Assembly: GCA_947177595.1 (NCBI GenBank)
Contig: CAMWUZ010000097.1
Location: 1 to 6,375 of the forward strand
DNA: 6,375 nucleotides
Direction: 5' to 3'
Source of the DNA: an uncultured Porphyromonadaceae bacterium
GTDB lineage: Bacteria > Bacteroidota > Bacteroidia > Bacteroidales > Muribaculaceae
The position numbers and the translations under genes are program-made. How positions within the stretch are numbered: the stretch's first letter is position 1; every line of letters starts with the position of its first letter. Shown in pieces: positions 1 through 6,375 of this stretch. Under the pieces are notes generated by a model. It was not told the DNA's origin, did no database searches, and saw only the letters and a list, made by a program, of their open reading frames with translations.

Positions 1-710
1 ATATTGCTTAGAGGAATGTTTTTTGGACATTCTGCCGCACAAGCACCGGTATTGGTACAGTTACCGAATCCGAGTTCGTCCATCTTCTTGACCATAGCGC
101 GGGCACGACGCTTACGTTCAACCTGACCCTGAGGCAGGAGAGCGAACTGACTCACTTTAGCTGATACGAAGAGCATTGCGGAACCGTTTTTGCAAGCGGC
201 AACACAAGCACCGCATCCGATACAGGTTGCAGAGTCCATAGCCACATCAGCCACCTCTTTTGATATAGGAGTAGCATTAGCATCGGGTGCACCACCGCAG
301 TTGAACGATACATATCCACCCGCCTGCTGAATCTGGTCGAACGCATTACGGTTGACCATCAGGTCGCGAATTACCGGGAAAGCCGCAGAACGCCAGGGCT
401 CGATAGTGATGGTATCACCATCATTGAACTTACGCATATGGAGCTGACAGGTAGTGATGCCCTGCACAGGACCATGGGGATGACCGTTGATGTAAAGCGA
501 GCACATACCGCAGATACCCTCGCGGCAGTCACTGTCAAACACTACAGGCTCCTCTCCTTTTTCAACAAGCTGCTGATTGAGCATGTCAAGCATCTCAAGG
601 AAGCTGCTGCCTGTCGACACGTTGTCGAGGTGATATGTGGCGAACTGGCCTTTCTCTTTAGGACCACGTTGACGCCAAATTTTCAGGTTTACGCTGATTG
701 TTGTTTCCAT
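1..710 (-). CDS. frdB: Fumarate reductase / succinate dehydrogenase iron-sulfur subunit FrdB (3' end cut by window edge)
   Basis: This is the electron-transfer subunit that links the heme subunit FrdC to the flavoprotein FrdA on the cytoplasmic face of the membrane. The frame opens with ATG at 708-710 (METTISVNLKIW) and stays open for 236 codons to the left edge, so only the last residues are missing (family length about 240-255, from memory). An N-terminal ferredoxin-like domain carries the [2Fe-2S] ligands C62, C67, C70 and C88 (motif DCREGICGMC). The C-terminal domain has C163-x2-C166-x2-C169-x3-C173 and C218-x5-C224-x3-C228. By family convention C163, C166, C169 and C228 hold a [4Fe-4S] cluster, and C173, C218 and C224 a [3Fe-4S] cluster. 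Residue 221 is Thr, which fits a 3Fe rather than a 4Fe site. It is the last visible gene of the frdCAB operon, 67 bp after frdA. There is no Shine-Dalgarno; the leader is A-rich, as is usual in Bacteroidetes. Confidence 0.96.
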   Translation of the reverse strand, partial: METTISVNLKIWRQRGPKEKGQFATYHLDNVSTGSSFLEMLDMLNQQLVEKGEEPVVFDSDCREGICGMCSLYINGHPHGPVQGITTCQLHMRKFNDGDTITIEPWRSAAFPVIRDLMVNRNAFDQIQQAGGYVSFNCGGAPDANATPISKEVADVAMDSATCIGCGACVAACKNGSAMLFVSAKVSQFALLPQGQVERKRRARAMVKKMDELGFGNCTNTGACAAECPKNIPLSN

Positions 711-731
711 TTGATATGATTTTTATTTGGT

Positions 732-764
732 AGGTTATACCGATGAAATTCACCGGCATAACCC
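732..764 (-). other. Strand-specific RNA hairpin between frdA and frdB
   Basis: Read on the minus strand, GGTTATGCCGGTG (763-751) and CATCGGTATAACC (745-733) form a 13-bp stem with a 5-nt loop (AATTT). A further G-U pair is possible at the base (764 with 732). Positions 757/739 and 753/743 are G-U wobbles in the frd mRNA but A-C mismatches in plus-strand RNA, so the full stem exists only in the frd transcript. No U-tract follows (TACCAAATAAAAATC), so it is not a standard intrinsic terminator. It could be a processing or stability element, or a weak attenuator, that sets the ratio of frdA to frdB message. The pairing is seen directly; the role is inferred. Confidence 0.6.
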
Positions 765-777
765 CGTGGTTTACTGT

Positions 778-2805
778 TTATGACTTATAGTTACGTGTCT
801 GAACCTGGATAGCTTCATACTTGAGAGGCTCTTTGAGAAGAACGGGCTTCTCATTGTCACCGGTGTATTTCCAGCAGCTCACATACATATAGTGCTCGTC
901 GTCACGCTTAGCCTCTCCGTCAGCAGTCTGATACTCTTCGCGGAAGTGAGCGCCGCAGCTTTCGTTACGGTGAAGCGCGTCAATAGCCATCATCTTAGCC
1001 ATTACGAGGAAGTCTTCGAGACGGAGCGCCTTTTCAAGCTCGGTATTGAGGTCGTTTGCGCTACCTACTATGCGGAGATCATTGTAGAATTCCTTGCGCA
1101 CATCCTCAAGCTCATCGATTGCCTTGACAAGGCTCTGGAGGGTACGACCCATACCTACAAGATTCCACATCACATGACCGAGACGCTTGTGGATTTCATC
1201 GGGACTCTTGGTTCCTTTGATAGCCATAAGTTTGGCGATTCGATCCTCAACATCCTTCTGAGCTTTGTCAAACTCGGGGGTATCGGTAGTGAAATGAGGC
1301 ACCTTAATCTGATCGCTAAGATAGTTCTGCATTGTGTAAGGTAGAACGAAGTAGCCATCGGCAAGACCCTGCATGAGGGCGGAAGCGCCTAGACGGTTCG
1401 CACCATGGTCAGAGAAGTTACATTCACCTATTGCGAAAAGACCCTTGATTGAAGTCTGGAGCTCATAATCGACCCAGATACCACCCATTGTGTAGTGGCT
1501 GGCGGGGAAGATCATCATCGGTGTTTCATAAGGATTATCATCAGAAATCATCTGATACATATCAAAGAGGTTGCCGTAGCGGTCACGGACAACATCAGCA
1601 CCGAGACGCTGGATAGCATACTTGAAGTCAAGATATACGGCGTTGCCGGTTCCTACACCGTAGCCGGCATCGCAACGCTCTTTCGCTGCACGGCTGGCGA
1701 TGTCGCGGGGGCAAAGGTTACCGAATGCGGGATAGCGACGTTCCAGATAGAAGTCGCGGTCCTCATCAGGAATATCGGTTGGTTTTTTCTTGCCGGCGCG
1801 GATAGCTTCCGCATCTTCTTTTTTCTTGGGCACCCAGATACGGCCGTCATTACGGAGAGATTCGCTCATAAGTGTGAGCTTAGACTGATCCTCACCGTGA
1901 ACGGGGATACATGTGGGGTGAATCTGGGTGAACGCGAGGTTGGAAAGGTATGCGCCTTTCTTGAATGCCTGAATTGCGGCAGAACCGTTACAACCCATTG
2001 CATTGGTAGAAAGGAAGAAAGTACGACCGTAGCCGCCGGTTGCGAGAACAACCGCATGAGCGGCATAGCGTTCAAGCTCACCGGTTACAAGATTACGCAC
2101 GATAATGCCGCGTGCACGACCGTCAATGATAACGAGGTCAAGCATCTCACGACGATTGTATGATTTCACCTGACCTTTCTGAATCTGACGGTTGAGTGAA
2201 GCATATGCTCCAAGAAGGAGCTGCTGACCGGTCTGACCTTTTGCATAGAAAGTACGGCTTACCTGAGCACCGCCGAATGAGCGGTTTGCAAGAAGACCAC
2301 CGTATTCACGCGCGAAAGGTACACCCTGCTGCACACACTGGTCAATAATATTGTTAGACACCTCTGCGAGACGATAAACGTTTGCCTCACGGCTGCGGAA
2401 GTCACCGCCTTTTACTGTATCATAAAAAAGACGATAAACCGAGTCGCCATCATTCTGATAGTCTTTCGCAGCATTGATACCACCTTGAGCAGCAATAGAG
2501 TGAGCGCGGCGGGGGCTATCCTGAATACAGAAATTAGATACATTGAAGCCAAGTTCGGCAAGAGTAGAAGCCGCTGATGCACCAGCAAGACCTGTGCCTA
2601 CCACAATCACATCAAGATTGCGCTTATTGGCGGGATTGACAAGTTTCTGATGAGCCTTGTAGTTGGTCCATTTTTCTGCGAGAGGACCTTCTGGCACCTT
2701 TGAGTCAATCTGATATTCGGGGAGCTTGGAGGATTCGATGTCGGCGTAATCCTTCATTATAGGGGTAGAATCAATCATTCCCTCTACATTTTTTAAGTCT
2801 GCCAT
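778..2805 (-). CDS. frdA: Fumarate reductase / succinate dehydrogenase flavoprotein subunit FrdA
   Basis: This is the catalytic subunit (675 aa) that interconverts fumarate and succinate at a covalently bound FAD in the cytoplasm. The dinucleotide-binding motif GTGLAG is at 70-75. H102, in RRAHSIAAQGG, is the expected covalent FAD attachment residue. Active-site residues by family alignment are H296 (FTQIHPT), R367 (CPRDIASR), H437 (ASHYTMGG) and R471 (GANRLGASAL); E461 lies in the second FAD motif GECNFSDHGANRLG. The C-terminal helical domain ends in RNYKS. The start is ATG at 2803-2805, 17 bp after the frdC stop. The conserved segment begins near residue 32 (IDSKVPEGPLAEKW), so about 30 residues form an N-terminal extension relative to the Bacteroides proteins I recall; M10 and M17 are alternative starts. 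Sequence alone cannot fix the direction of the reaction. The diheme FrdC and Bacteroidales context favour fumarate reduction with menaquinol. Confidence 0.97.
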   Translation of the reverse strand: MADLKNVEGMIDSTPIMKDYADIESSKLPEYQIDSKVPEGPLAEKWTNYKAHQKLVNPANKRNLDVIVVGTGLAGASAASTLAELGFNVSNFCIQDSPRRAHSIAAQGGINAAKDYQNDGDSVYRLFYDTVKGGDFRSREANVYRLAEVSNNIIDQCVQQGVPFAREYGGLLANRSFGGAQVSRTFYAKGQTGQQLLLGAYASLNRQIQKGQVKSYNRREMLDLVIIDGRARGIIVRNLVTGELERYAAHAVVLATGGYGRTFFLSTNAMGCNGSAAIQAFKKGAYLSNLAFTQIHPTCIPVHGEDQSKLTLMSESLRNDGRIWVPKKKEDAEAIRAGKKKPTDIPDEDRDFYLERRYPAFGNLCPRDIASRAAKERCDAGYGVGTGNAVYLDFKYAIQRLGADVVRDRYGNLFDMYQMISDDNPYETPMMIFPASHYTMGGIWVDYELQTSIKGLFAIGECNFSDHGANRLGASALMQGLADGYFVLPYTMQNYLSDQIKVPHFTTDTPEFDKAQKDVEDRIAKLMAIKGTKSPDEIHKRLGHVMWNLVGMGRTLQSLVKAIDELEDVRKEFYNDLRIVGSANDLNTELEKALRLEDFLVMAKMMAIDALHRNESCGAHFREEYQTADGEAKRDDEHYMYVSCWKYTGDNEKPVLLKEPLKYEAIQVQTRNYKS

Positions 2806-2822
2806 ATCTGTGATTGTGTTAA

Positions 2823-3668
2823 TTATTCGTTAGTATTATTTTCACACTCTGCTTTTTCACAAGCCTGCTCGCCGCATGAAGCTGGTTCATTGAAAGGTTC
2901 ACCGGCATTGAACACATCGGTATCAAGCACATTTGCTGCACTTTTCCACTCATAGTATTCCTTAAGCTGTGTTTCAAAAGCATTCTCGCGGTTTGCACGA
3001 ACTGTAAACACAATAGCCTGCGCAATGAATAGACCCACAACAATTGTGGTCCACCAACATCCGATGCATTTGAGGCGTTTAATCCAAATGTCGTTGTCCC
3101 AACCGGCGCTCTGGAACATTGACCAGAAACCGTGGTTCATGTGGAACCAGAGAGCAACGAAGCCGATAATATAGACAATCGGAGTCCAGATCTGTGAGAA
3201 TGCGATCTGAATAAACATTGTACCTGCAGCCGGGGGTACTTCAACTCCGTTTGTTTCATACTCACATCCGAGAATTTCAGCAAGCTGCATCTTTGCCCAG
3301 AACTGGATGAAGTGAACAACAAGGAATGCAAGAACCACGATACCGAGAACAAGCATATTTTTGCTTGCCCACTCGACCTGCTGGGGACGGCTTGTCACAG
3401 CGTAACGGTCAGCACCGCGAGCCTTACGGTTCTGTAGAGTTAGCCAAACTGCATAGATGATATGGATTACAACGAGGGCTGCAAGACCCACTGTCGCTAC
3501 CAATGCATACCAGTTTGCACCGAGAAATTCACACACTGCGTTGTAGCCCTGAGGCCAGAACAGCGCAACACCGTTCATCAGACAGTGGAATGTTACAAAT
3601 AGGATTAGGCATGCTCCAGTGACAGCCATCACAAGCTTCCTTCCTATGGATGAGACTGTTAACCACAT
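2823..3668 (-). CDS. frdC: Fumarate reductase cytochrome b556-type diheme membrane subunit FrdC
   Basis: This is the membrane anchor and quinol-oxidising subunit (281 aa), first gene of the operon. Five hydrophobic segments are visible at about 10-32, 53-78, 104-124, 157-178 and 203-224. The basic loop at 81-94 is on the cytoplasmic side if the N-terminus is inside. Histidines at the right depths match the diheme family. H28 and H119 sit near the periplasmic ends of helices 1 and 3 (distal heme). H69 and H176 sit toward the cytoplasmic ends of helices 2 and 4 (proximal heme); H179 is a close alternative to H176. The helix 3-4 loop is longer than in Wolinella FrdC. After helix 5 there is a long acidic tail (225-281) with C265, C270 and C275 spaced C-x4-C-x4-C, predicted to be periplasmic. 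The start is ATG at 3666-3668, with a good Bacteroidetes promoter about 60 bp upstream. The gene is called sdhC in some annotations. Confidence 0.93.
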   Translation of the reverse strand: MWLTVSSIGRKLVMAVTGACLILFVTFHCLMNGVALFWPQGYNAVCEFLGANWYALVATVGLAALVVIHIIYAVWLTLQNRKARGADRYAVTSRPQQVEWASKNMLVLGIVVLAFLVVHFIQFWAKMQLAEILGCEYETNGVEVPPAAGTMFIQIAFSQIWTPIVYIIGFVALWFHMNHGFWSMFQSAGWDNDIWIKRLKCIGCWWTTIVVGLFIAQAIVFTVRANRENAFETQLKEYYEWKSAANVLDTDVFNAGEPFNEPASCGEQACEKAECENNTNE

Positions 3669-3714
3669 AGTGATAATAAAATTTAGATTTATTTTCGGTT
3701 ATTTGAAATTAACG

Positions 3715-3728
3715 GAACTTATACGTTC
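3715..3728. promoter_or_regulatory. 14-bp near-palindrome over the predicted frd transcription start
   Basis: GAACTTATACGTTC is symmetric at 12 of 14 positions (one mismatched pair). It begins two bases downstream of the frd -7 element, so it would cover the expected transcription start. That is a typical place for a repressor site, but no regulator family is recognised and chance is not excluded in this A/T-rich region. Confidence 0.3.
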
Positions 3729-3730
3729 TG

Positions 3731-3762
3731 CAAAAGTAAATTAAATTAGTCATCATTCCAAC
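3731..3762 (-). promoter_or_regulatory. Bacteroidetes-type promoter for frdCAB
   Basis: On the minus strand TACTTTTG (3738-3731) matches the Bacteroidetes primary sigma -7 consensus TAnnTTTG exactly. GTTG (3762-3759) lies 20 bp upstream at the place of the -33 TTTG/TTG element. Transcription would begin near 3723-3726, giving a leader of about 55-60 nt before frdC. Assignment is by motif and spacing only. Confidence 0.72.
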
Positions 3763-3764
3763 GA

Positions 3765-3784
3765 TTAAAGAAAAAAATCTTTAA
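3765..3784. promoter_or_regulatory. Inverted repeat TTAAAGA-N6-TCTTTAA upstream of the frd promoter
   Basis: There is a perfect 7-bp inverted repeat with a 6-A spacer, lying just upstream of the frd -33 element and about 47 bp before the -7 element of the divergent gene. Its position would suit an activator of frd or a site shared by both promoters. All but one base pair per arm is A/T and the region is A-rich, so chance is a real alternative. Confidence 0.28.
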
Positions 3785-3830
3785 CGCTTCCAAAACATTT
3801 TACTCCAAGTCGCTTCTCACCTTTTTTTAT

Positions 3831-3838
3831 TATATTTG
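3831..3838 (+). promoter_or_regulatory. Bacteroidetes -7 element for the GH20 gene
   Basis: TATATTTG matches TAnnTTTG exactly and is followed by a leader of about 25 nt before the ATG at 3870, a usual distance in this phylum. No clear TTTG/TTG is present 19-21 bp upstream, so the -33 box is weak or missing. That may mean weaker or activator-dependent expression. Confidence 0.62.
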
Positions 3839-3869
3839 CACTTCAAACATCAATTTCATCATTTTCCTA

Positions 3870-6068
3870 ATGAAAATACCGCGCTTTTTGAAAAACATTG
3901 CCATTGTTGCGGCAATATTCTTTATGCCTCTGACAGGCGTTGCAGAGACATCAGTTATACCGGCTCCGGAATCTATAGTTGAGAAGCCCGGAATATTCAA
4001 ATTATCTCCGACAACCTCGATAGGATATACCACCAATGAAACAAAAGAATATGCCGAATACCTTAAAGGAGTGCTTGAATCTTCAACAGGCATGACCTTT
4101 CAGATAAAAAAGGGAAATGCCACTATTACCCTCGGCATCAATCCCGACAAGGTTAGAAAAGCTGAGGGCTACACACTGGACGTTACTCCGAAAGGGGTGA
4201 CTGTGACGGGGGCGGATGTTGCGGGTGTTTTCTATGGCATACAGTCGCTTCTCCAGCTACTTCCCTCTGAAATATATTCGGCACACCCGGTTAAGGGAGT
4301 TGAATGGGCCTCTCCGTGCGTGAGCATTACCGATGCGCCGGAGCGACCTTGGCGAGGCATGATGTTGGATGTGGCAAGATATTTCCACGACAAGGATTAT
4401 GTGAAGCATTTCATAGACATGATGGCTATGTACAAGCTAAACAAGCTACAATTCCATCTCATTGACGATTCAGGATGGAGACTTGAGAGCAAGAAGTATC
4501 CGCGCCTTACCGAGGTTGGCGCATATGCCGGGCCGGAATACAATAAACTCGGAGGTTACTATACTCAGGAAGATATTAGGGAGATTATTGAGTACGGACG
4601 ACTCCGCAATGTGGAAATCATCCCGGAAATCGAGTTTCCGGCTCATATTCTCTCAGCAATCGTAGCTTACCCGTGGCTCTCATGTACCGGACTTCAGCAT
4701 GAGTTGCCCAGACAGCACTTCATAAGCCGCGATCTGCTCTGCGTGGGCAAAGAGAGTTCTATGAAGTTTCTACGGGACATCCTTGACGAAACTGTTGAAC
4801 TCTTCCCCTCTAAATATATAAATATAGGTGGTGACGAGGCTGTTTATACCCGATGGGAAGAGTGTCCCGACTGTCAGGCTCTTATGAAAAAGGAGGGACT
4901 TACCAAGGCTTCGGAACTTCAGGGTTGGCTGACCAATGAGGTAGCAAAGATGATGGCGGAGAAAAACCGCACGGTGATTGGCTGGGAAGAGATTATCACT
5001 CGTGGAGAGGTGGACACACCTGTTGTTGCCCTCATTTGGCATAATGTCGCCGATTCAACTCTCGCCACAAAAAGCGGACACAAGGCGATCCTCACCCCAG
5101 CCACCCATATGTATCTCGATTTCCCTGAGTCATCTACTCCAGGGGAAATAAAGGCTGCCACATGGATGCCACCGATTTCTCTCGAAAAATGCTATTCAAT
5201 GCCGGTAAACGACTACAATGATTCATCTACTGTTCTGGGAGTACAGGGATGCCTTTGGAGTGATCAGTTTATTCACGGCACTGTGCTTCAGGAGCTGCCA
5301 CAACTCAATGAGAACCGATCGGAGAACTATATAGACTATCTGACATTCCCCCGCCTTATGGCTGTAGCCGAAGTGGCGTGGGACAAGGAGAGCAAGAGGG
5401 ATTTCAATTCATTCAAGAATCGCCTGTCACACCATTACGCCAAGATGGATAATAAAGGTGCTGTTTACCGCATTCCGGAACCGGAGATTGCATCAATGGC
5501 TGAATCTCCTGAAGGCGTAACCTTTAGCTTGACCCCATCAGTGCCAGGCTCACAAATCCGCTACACTACCGACGGGACCTACCCCACAGTGCATTCAAAG
5601 CTATATGACGGCACACCCGTTACCACCGCATCAAAGCAGGACTTTCATGCAATTACTGTTGTAGATGGCAAAAGGGTTTCTCTCCCGATATATTTTGCTC
5701 CCGATTACTCGGCATACAAGCAGTACGGCCATCTTGCAAGCGAGTGGAATCCGTTACAGATTCAGCCTAAACAAGCTAAATGGAATATTGACACTACCGG
5801 CAAGATTGCAGGTAACGGTAATTATGAAATAACTTTCATTCCTTTGACCGGGGATGCAAAAATTCATCTCGGCGCCCTCGCGCTATACAAACGGAATGAA
5901 AAAGTAGCAGAAGTAAACGGAGAAAACACCATAACCATAAACCCGGTACAATATAACTTCAGCGTTGACTCCTTTGAGGCAGGTACACCGTTTACCATTG
6001 TTATTGACCAGTGGGGAGAGAATGCCGCTGAATCTCACGGACTCATTTTTATTCGCAAGATTGATTGA
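3870..6068 (+). CDS. Secreted family GH20 beta-N-acetylhexosaminidase
   Basis: This exo-glycosidase (732 aa) would remove terminal beta-linked GlcNAc or GalNAc by substrate-assisted retaining catalysis. Residues 1-25 look like a Sec signal peptide (basic start, hydrophobic 9-20, cleavage after GVA). No lipobox Cys is seen, so it is likely periplasmic or released. Residues about 27-155 are the GH20b domain and about 158-505 the catalytic barrel. Aligned with Streptomyces plicatus hexosaminidase from memory, key residues are R162, D199/D200 (HLIDDSGWR), H259, the D322-E323 pair in GGDEAVYTRWEECP, W372, W390, Y415, D417 and W463. The position normally holding the Glu that contacts the sugar 4/6-OH is D465 (LWSDQF). 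Residues about 538-610 resemble the chitobiase C-terminal / Fn3-like module (IRYTTDGTYPT). Residues 611-732 form a further beta-rich module common in Bacteroidales GH20. The substrate (mucin or host N-glycan, chitooligosaccharide, peptidoglycan) is unknown. No susC/susD genes are in view. Confidence 0.94.
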   Translation: MKIPRFLKNIAIVAAIFFMPLTGVAETSVIPAPESIVEKPGIFKLSPTTSIGYTTNETKEYAEYLKGVLESSTGMTFQIKKGNATITLGINPDKVRKAEGYTLDVTPKGVTVTGADVAGVFYGIQSLLQLLPSEIYSAHPVKGVEWASPCVSITDAPERPWRGMMLDVARYFHDKDYVKHFIDMMAMYKLNKLQFHLIDDSGWRLESKKYPRLTEVGAYAGPEYNKLGGYYTQEDIREIIEYGRLRNVEIIPEIEFPAHILSAIVAYPWLSCTGLQHELPRQHFISRDLLCVGKESSMKFLRDILDETVELFPSKYINIGGDEAVYTRWEECPDCQALMKKEGLTKASELQGWLTNEVAKMMAEKNRTVIGWEEIITRGEVDTPVVALIWHNVADSTLATKSGHKAILTPATHMYLDFPESSTPGEIKAATWMPPISLEKCYSMPVNDYNDSSTVLGVQGCLWSDQFIHGTVLQELPQLNENRSENYIDYLTFPRLMAVAEVAWDKESKRDFNSFKNRLSHHYAKMDNKGAVYRIPEPEIASMAESPEGVTFSLTPSVPGSQIRYTTDGTYPTVHSKLYDGTPVTTASKQDFHAITVVDGKRVSLPIYFAPDYSAYKQYGHLASEWNPLQIQPKQAKWNIDTTGKIAGNGNYEITFIPLTGDAKIHLGALALYKRNEKVAEVNGENTITINPVQYNFSVDSFEAGTPFTIVIDQWGENAAESHGLIFIRKID

Positions 6069-6070
6069 CA

Positions 6071-6375
6071 ATGAGCTATATAGATAAACTAACTGCCTTT
6101 TTTGAAGAATTAAAAGAAAATAACAACCGTCCGTGGTTTGCCGCACATAAGCAGGAATATGAGGAGCTACGCGCGCTGTGGCTGGAAGATATTGACCGTA
6201 TGATCGCGGCAATGACTGTATGGGAACCGTCACTTGCGGGACAAACTGCCAAGGGTAGCGCATATCGCATATACCGCGATACACGCTTCAGCCCCGACAA
6301 AACTCCTTTCAAACTATATTTTTCTGCAGCCGTATCACCTTGGGGAAGAAAGACCCACCGTGCCGGATACTATAT
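6071..6375 (+). CDS. DUF2461 (TIGR02453-like) protein, 3' end cut by window edge
   Basis: ATG at 6071 opens a frame that continues for 101 codons to the right edge (MSYIDKLTAFFEELKENN). It fits the DUF2461 family: an N-terminal FxxELKxNNxxxWFxxxKxEYE block at 10-31, then the family signature RIYRDTRFSPDKTPFK at 66-81, and WGRKTHRAGYY at 91-101 where the conserved core begins. Full members are about 220-230 aa, so just under half is visible. The function of the family is not established; no catalytic residues can be named. There is no signal peptide, so it is probably cytoplasmic. The start lies two bases after the GH20 stop, which suggests co-transcription and possibly translational coupling. 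A functional link to the hexosaminidase is only inferred from that spacing. Confidence 0.9.
   Translation, partial: MSYIDKLTAFFEELKENNNRPWFAAHKQEYEELRALWLEDIDRMIAAMTVWEPSLAGQTAKGSAYRIYRDTRFSPDKTPFKLYFSAAVSPWGRKTHRAGYY

Noticed and set aside
438..719. Open frame of 93 codons on the plus strand, antisense to frdB
   Set aside because: It covers the [2Fe-2S] domain of frdB, which is clearly the coding strand.
733..763. Rho-independent terminator after frdA
   Set aside because: The stem is good but no U-tract follows in the minus-strand transcript, and frdB must be expressed with frdA; recorded as an RNA hairpin of unknown role instead.
892..1344. Open frame of 150 codons on the plus strand, antisense to the 3' part of frdA
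   Set aside because: Same reason: it is a mirror of the conserved FrdA C-terminal domain, with no promoter or family resemblance.
1495..2163. Open frame of 222 codons on the plus strand, antisense to frdA
   Set aside because: It lies wholly inside frdA, whose motifs are intact from end to end; the translation resembles no family and is explained by codon bias in the real gene.
5883..6284. Open frame of 133 codons on the minus strand across the GH20 3' end and the DUF2461 start
   Set aside because: It overlaps two plus-strand genes with good family matches and has no recognisable protein features of its own.
3869..6375. A polysaccharide utilisation locus
   Set aside because: Only one glycoside hydrolase is visible; there is no susC/susD pair, sulfatase or regulator in the window, so the label is not supported.
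1..6375. Mobile element, defence system, CRISPR or other unusual system
   Set aside because: No direct repeats, terminal inverted repeats, transposase, integrase, toxin-antitoxin or nuclease genes were seen; the coding content is core respiration plus a glycosidase and a DUF2461 gene.

Overview
The window looks like chromosomal DNA from an anaerobic member of the order Bacteroidales. Three things support this. The gene order is frdC-frdA-frdB, with a single five-helix cytochrome b subunit. Both promoters match the Bacteroidetes -7 element TAnnTTTG. The start codons follow A/T-rich leaders without Shine-Dalgarno sequences. The proteins feel closest to Muribaculaceae or Bacteroides homologues, but that is recall, not a search. 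No tRNA, rRNA, CRISPR array, insertion sequence, integrase or phage gene is visible.

Left part (1-3668, minus strand): a fumarate reductase / succinate:quinone oxidoreductase operon read right to left. It holds frdC (diheme cytochrome b membrane anchor), frdA (flavoprotein) and frdB (iron-sulfur subunit, cut by the left edge). frdC and frdA are 17 bp apart. frdA and frdB are separated by 67 bp that contain a hairpin able to pair fully only in the frd transcript. The encoded enzyme would move electrons from menaquinol through two b hemes and three Fe-S clusters to FAD, where fumarate is reduced to succinate. This is the terminal step of Bacteroidales primitive anaerobic respiration.

Middle (3669-3869): a 201-bp A/T-rich divergent promoter region. 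It has a good Bacteroidetes promoter for frd, a -7 match for the plus-strand gene, and two short inverted repeats that could be operators.

Right part (3870-6375, plus strand): a secreted multidomain family GH20 beta-N-acetylhexosaminidase. Two bases after its stop comes the start of a DUF2461 (TIGR02453-like) protein that runs off the right edge. The two are probably co-transcribed. The GH20 enzyme would remove terminal GlcNAc/GalNAc from glycans in the periplasm or at the cell surface; DUF2461 has no established role.

Overall this is ordinary core metabolism next to a glycan-degradation gene. I found no convincing new system. The points worth a second look are the strand-specific frdA-frdB hairpin, a predicted periplasmic three-cysteine tail on FrdC, the palindrome over the predicted frd transcription start, and two conservative changes around the GH20 active site.
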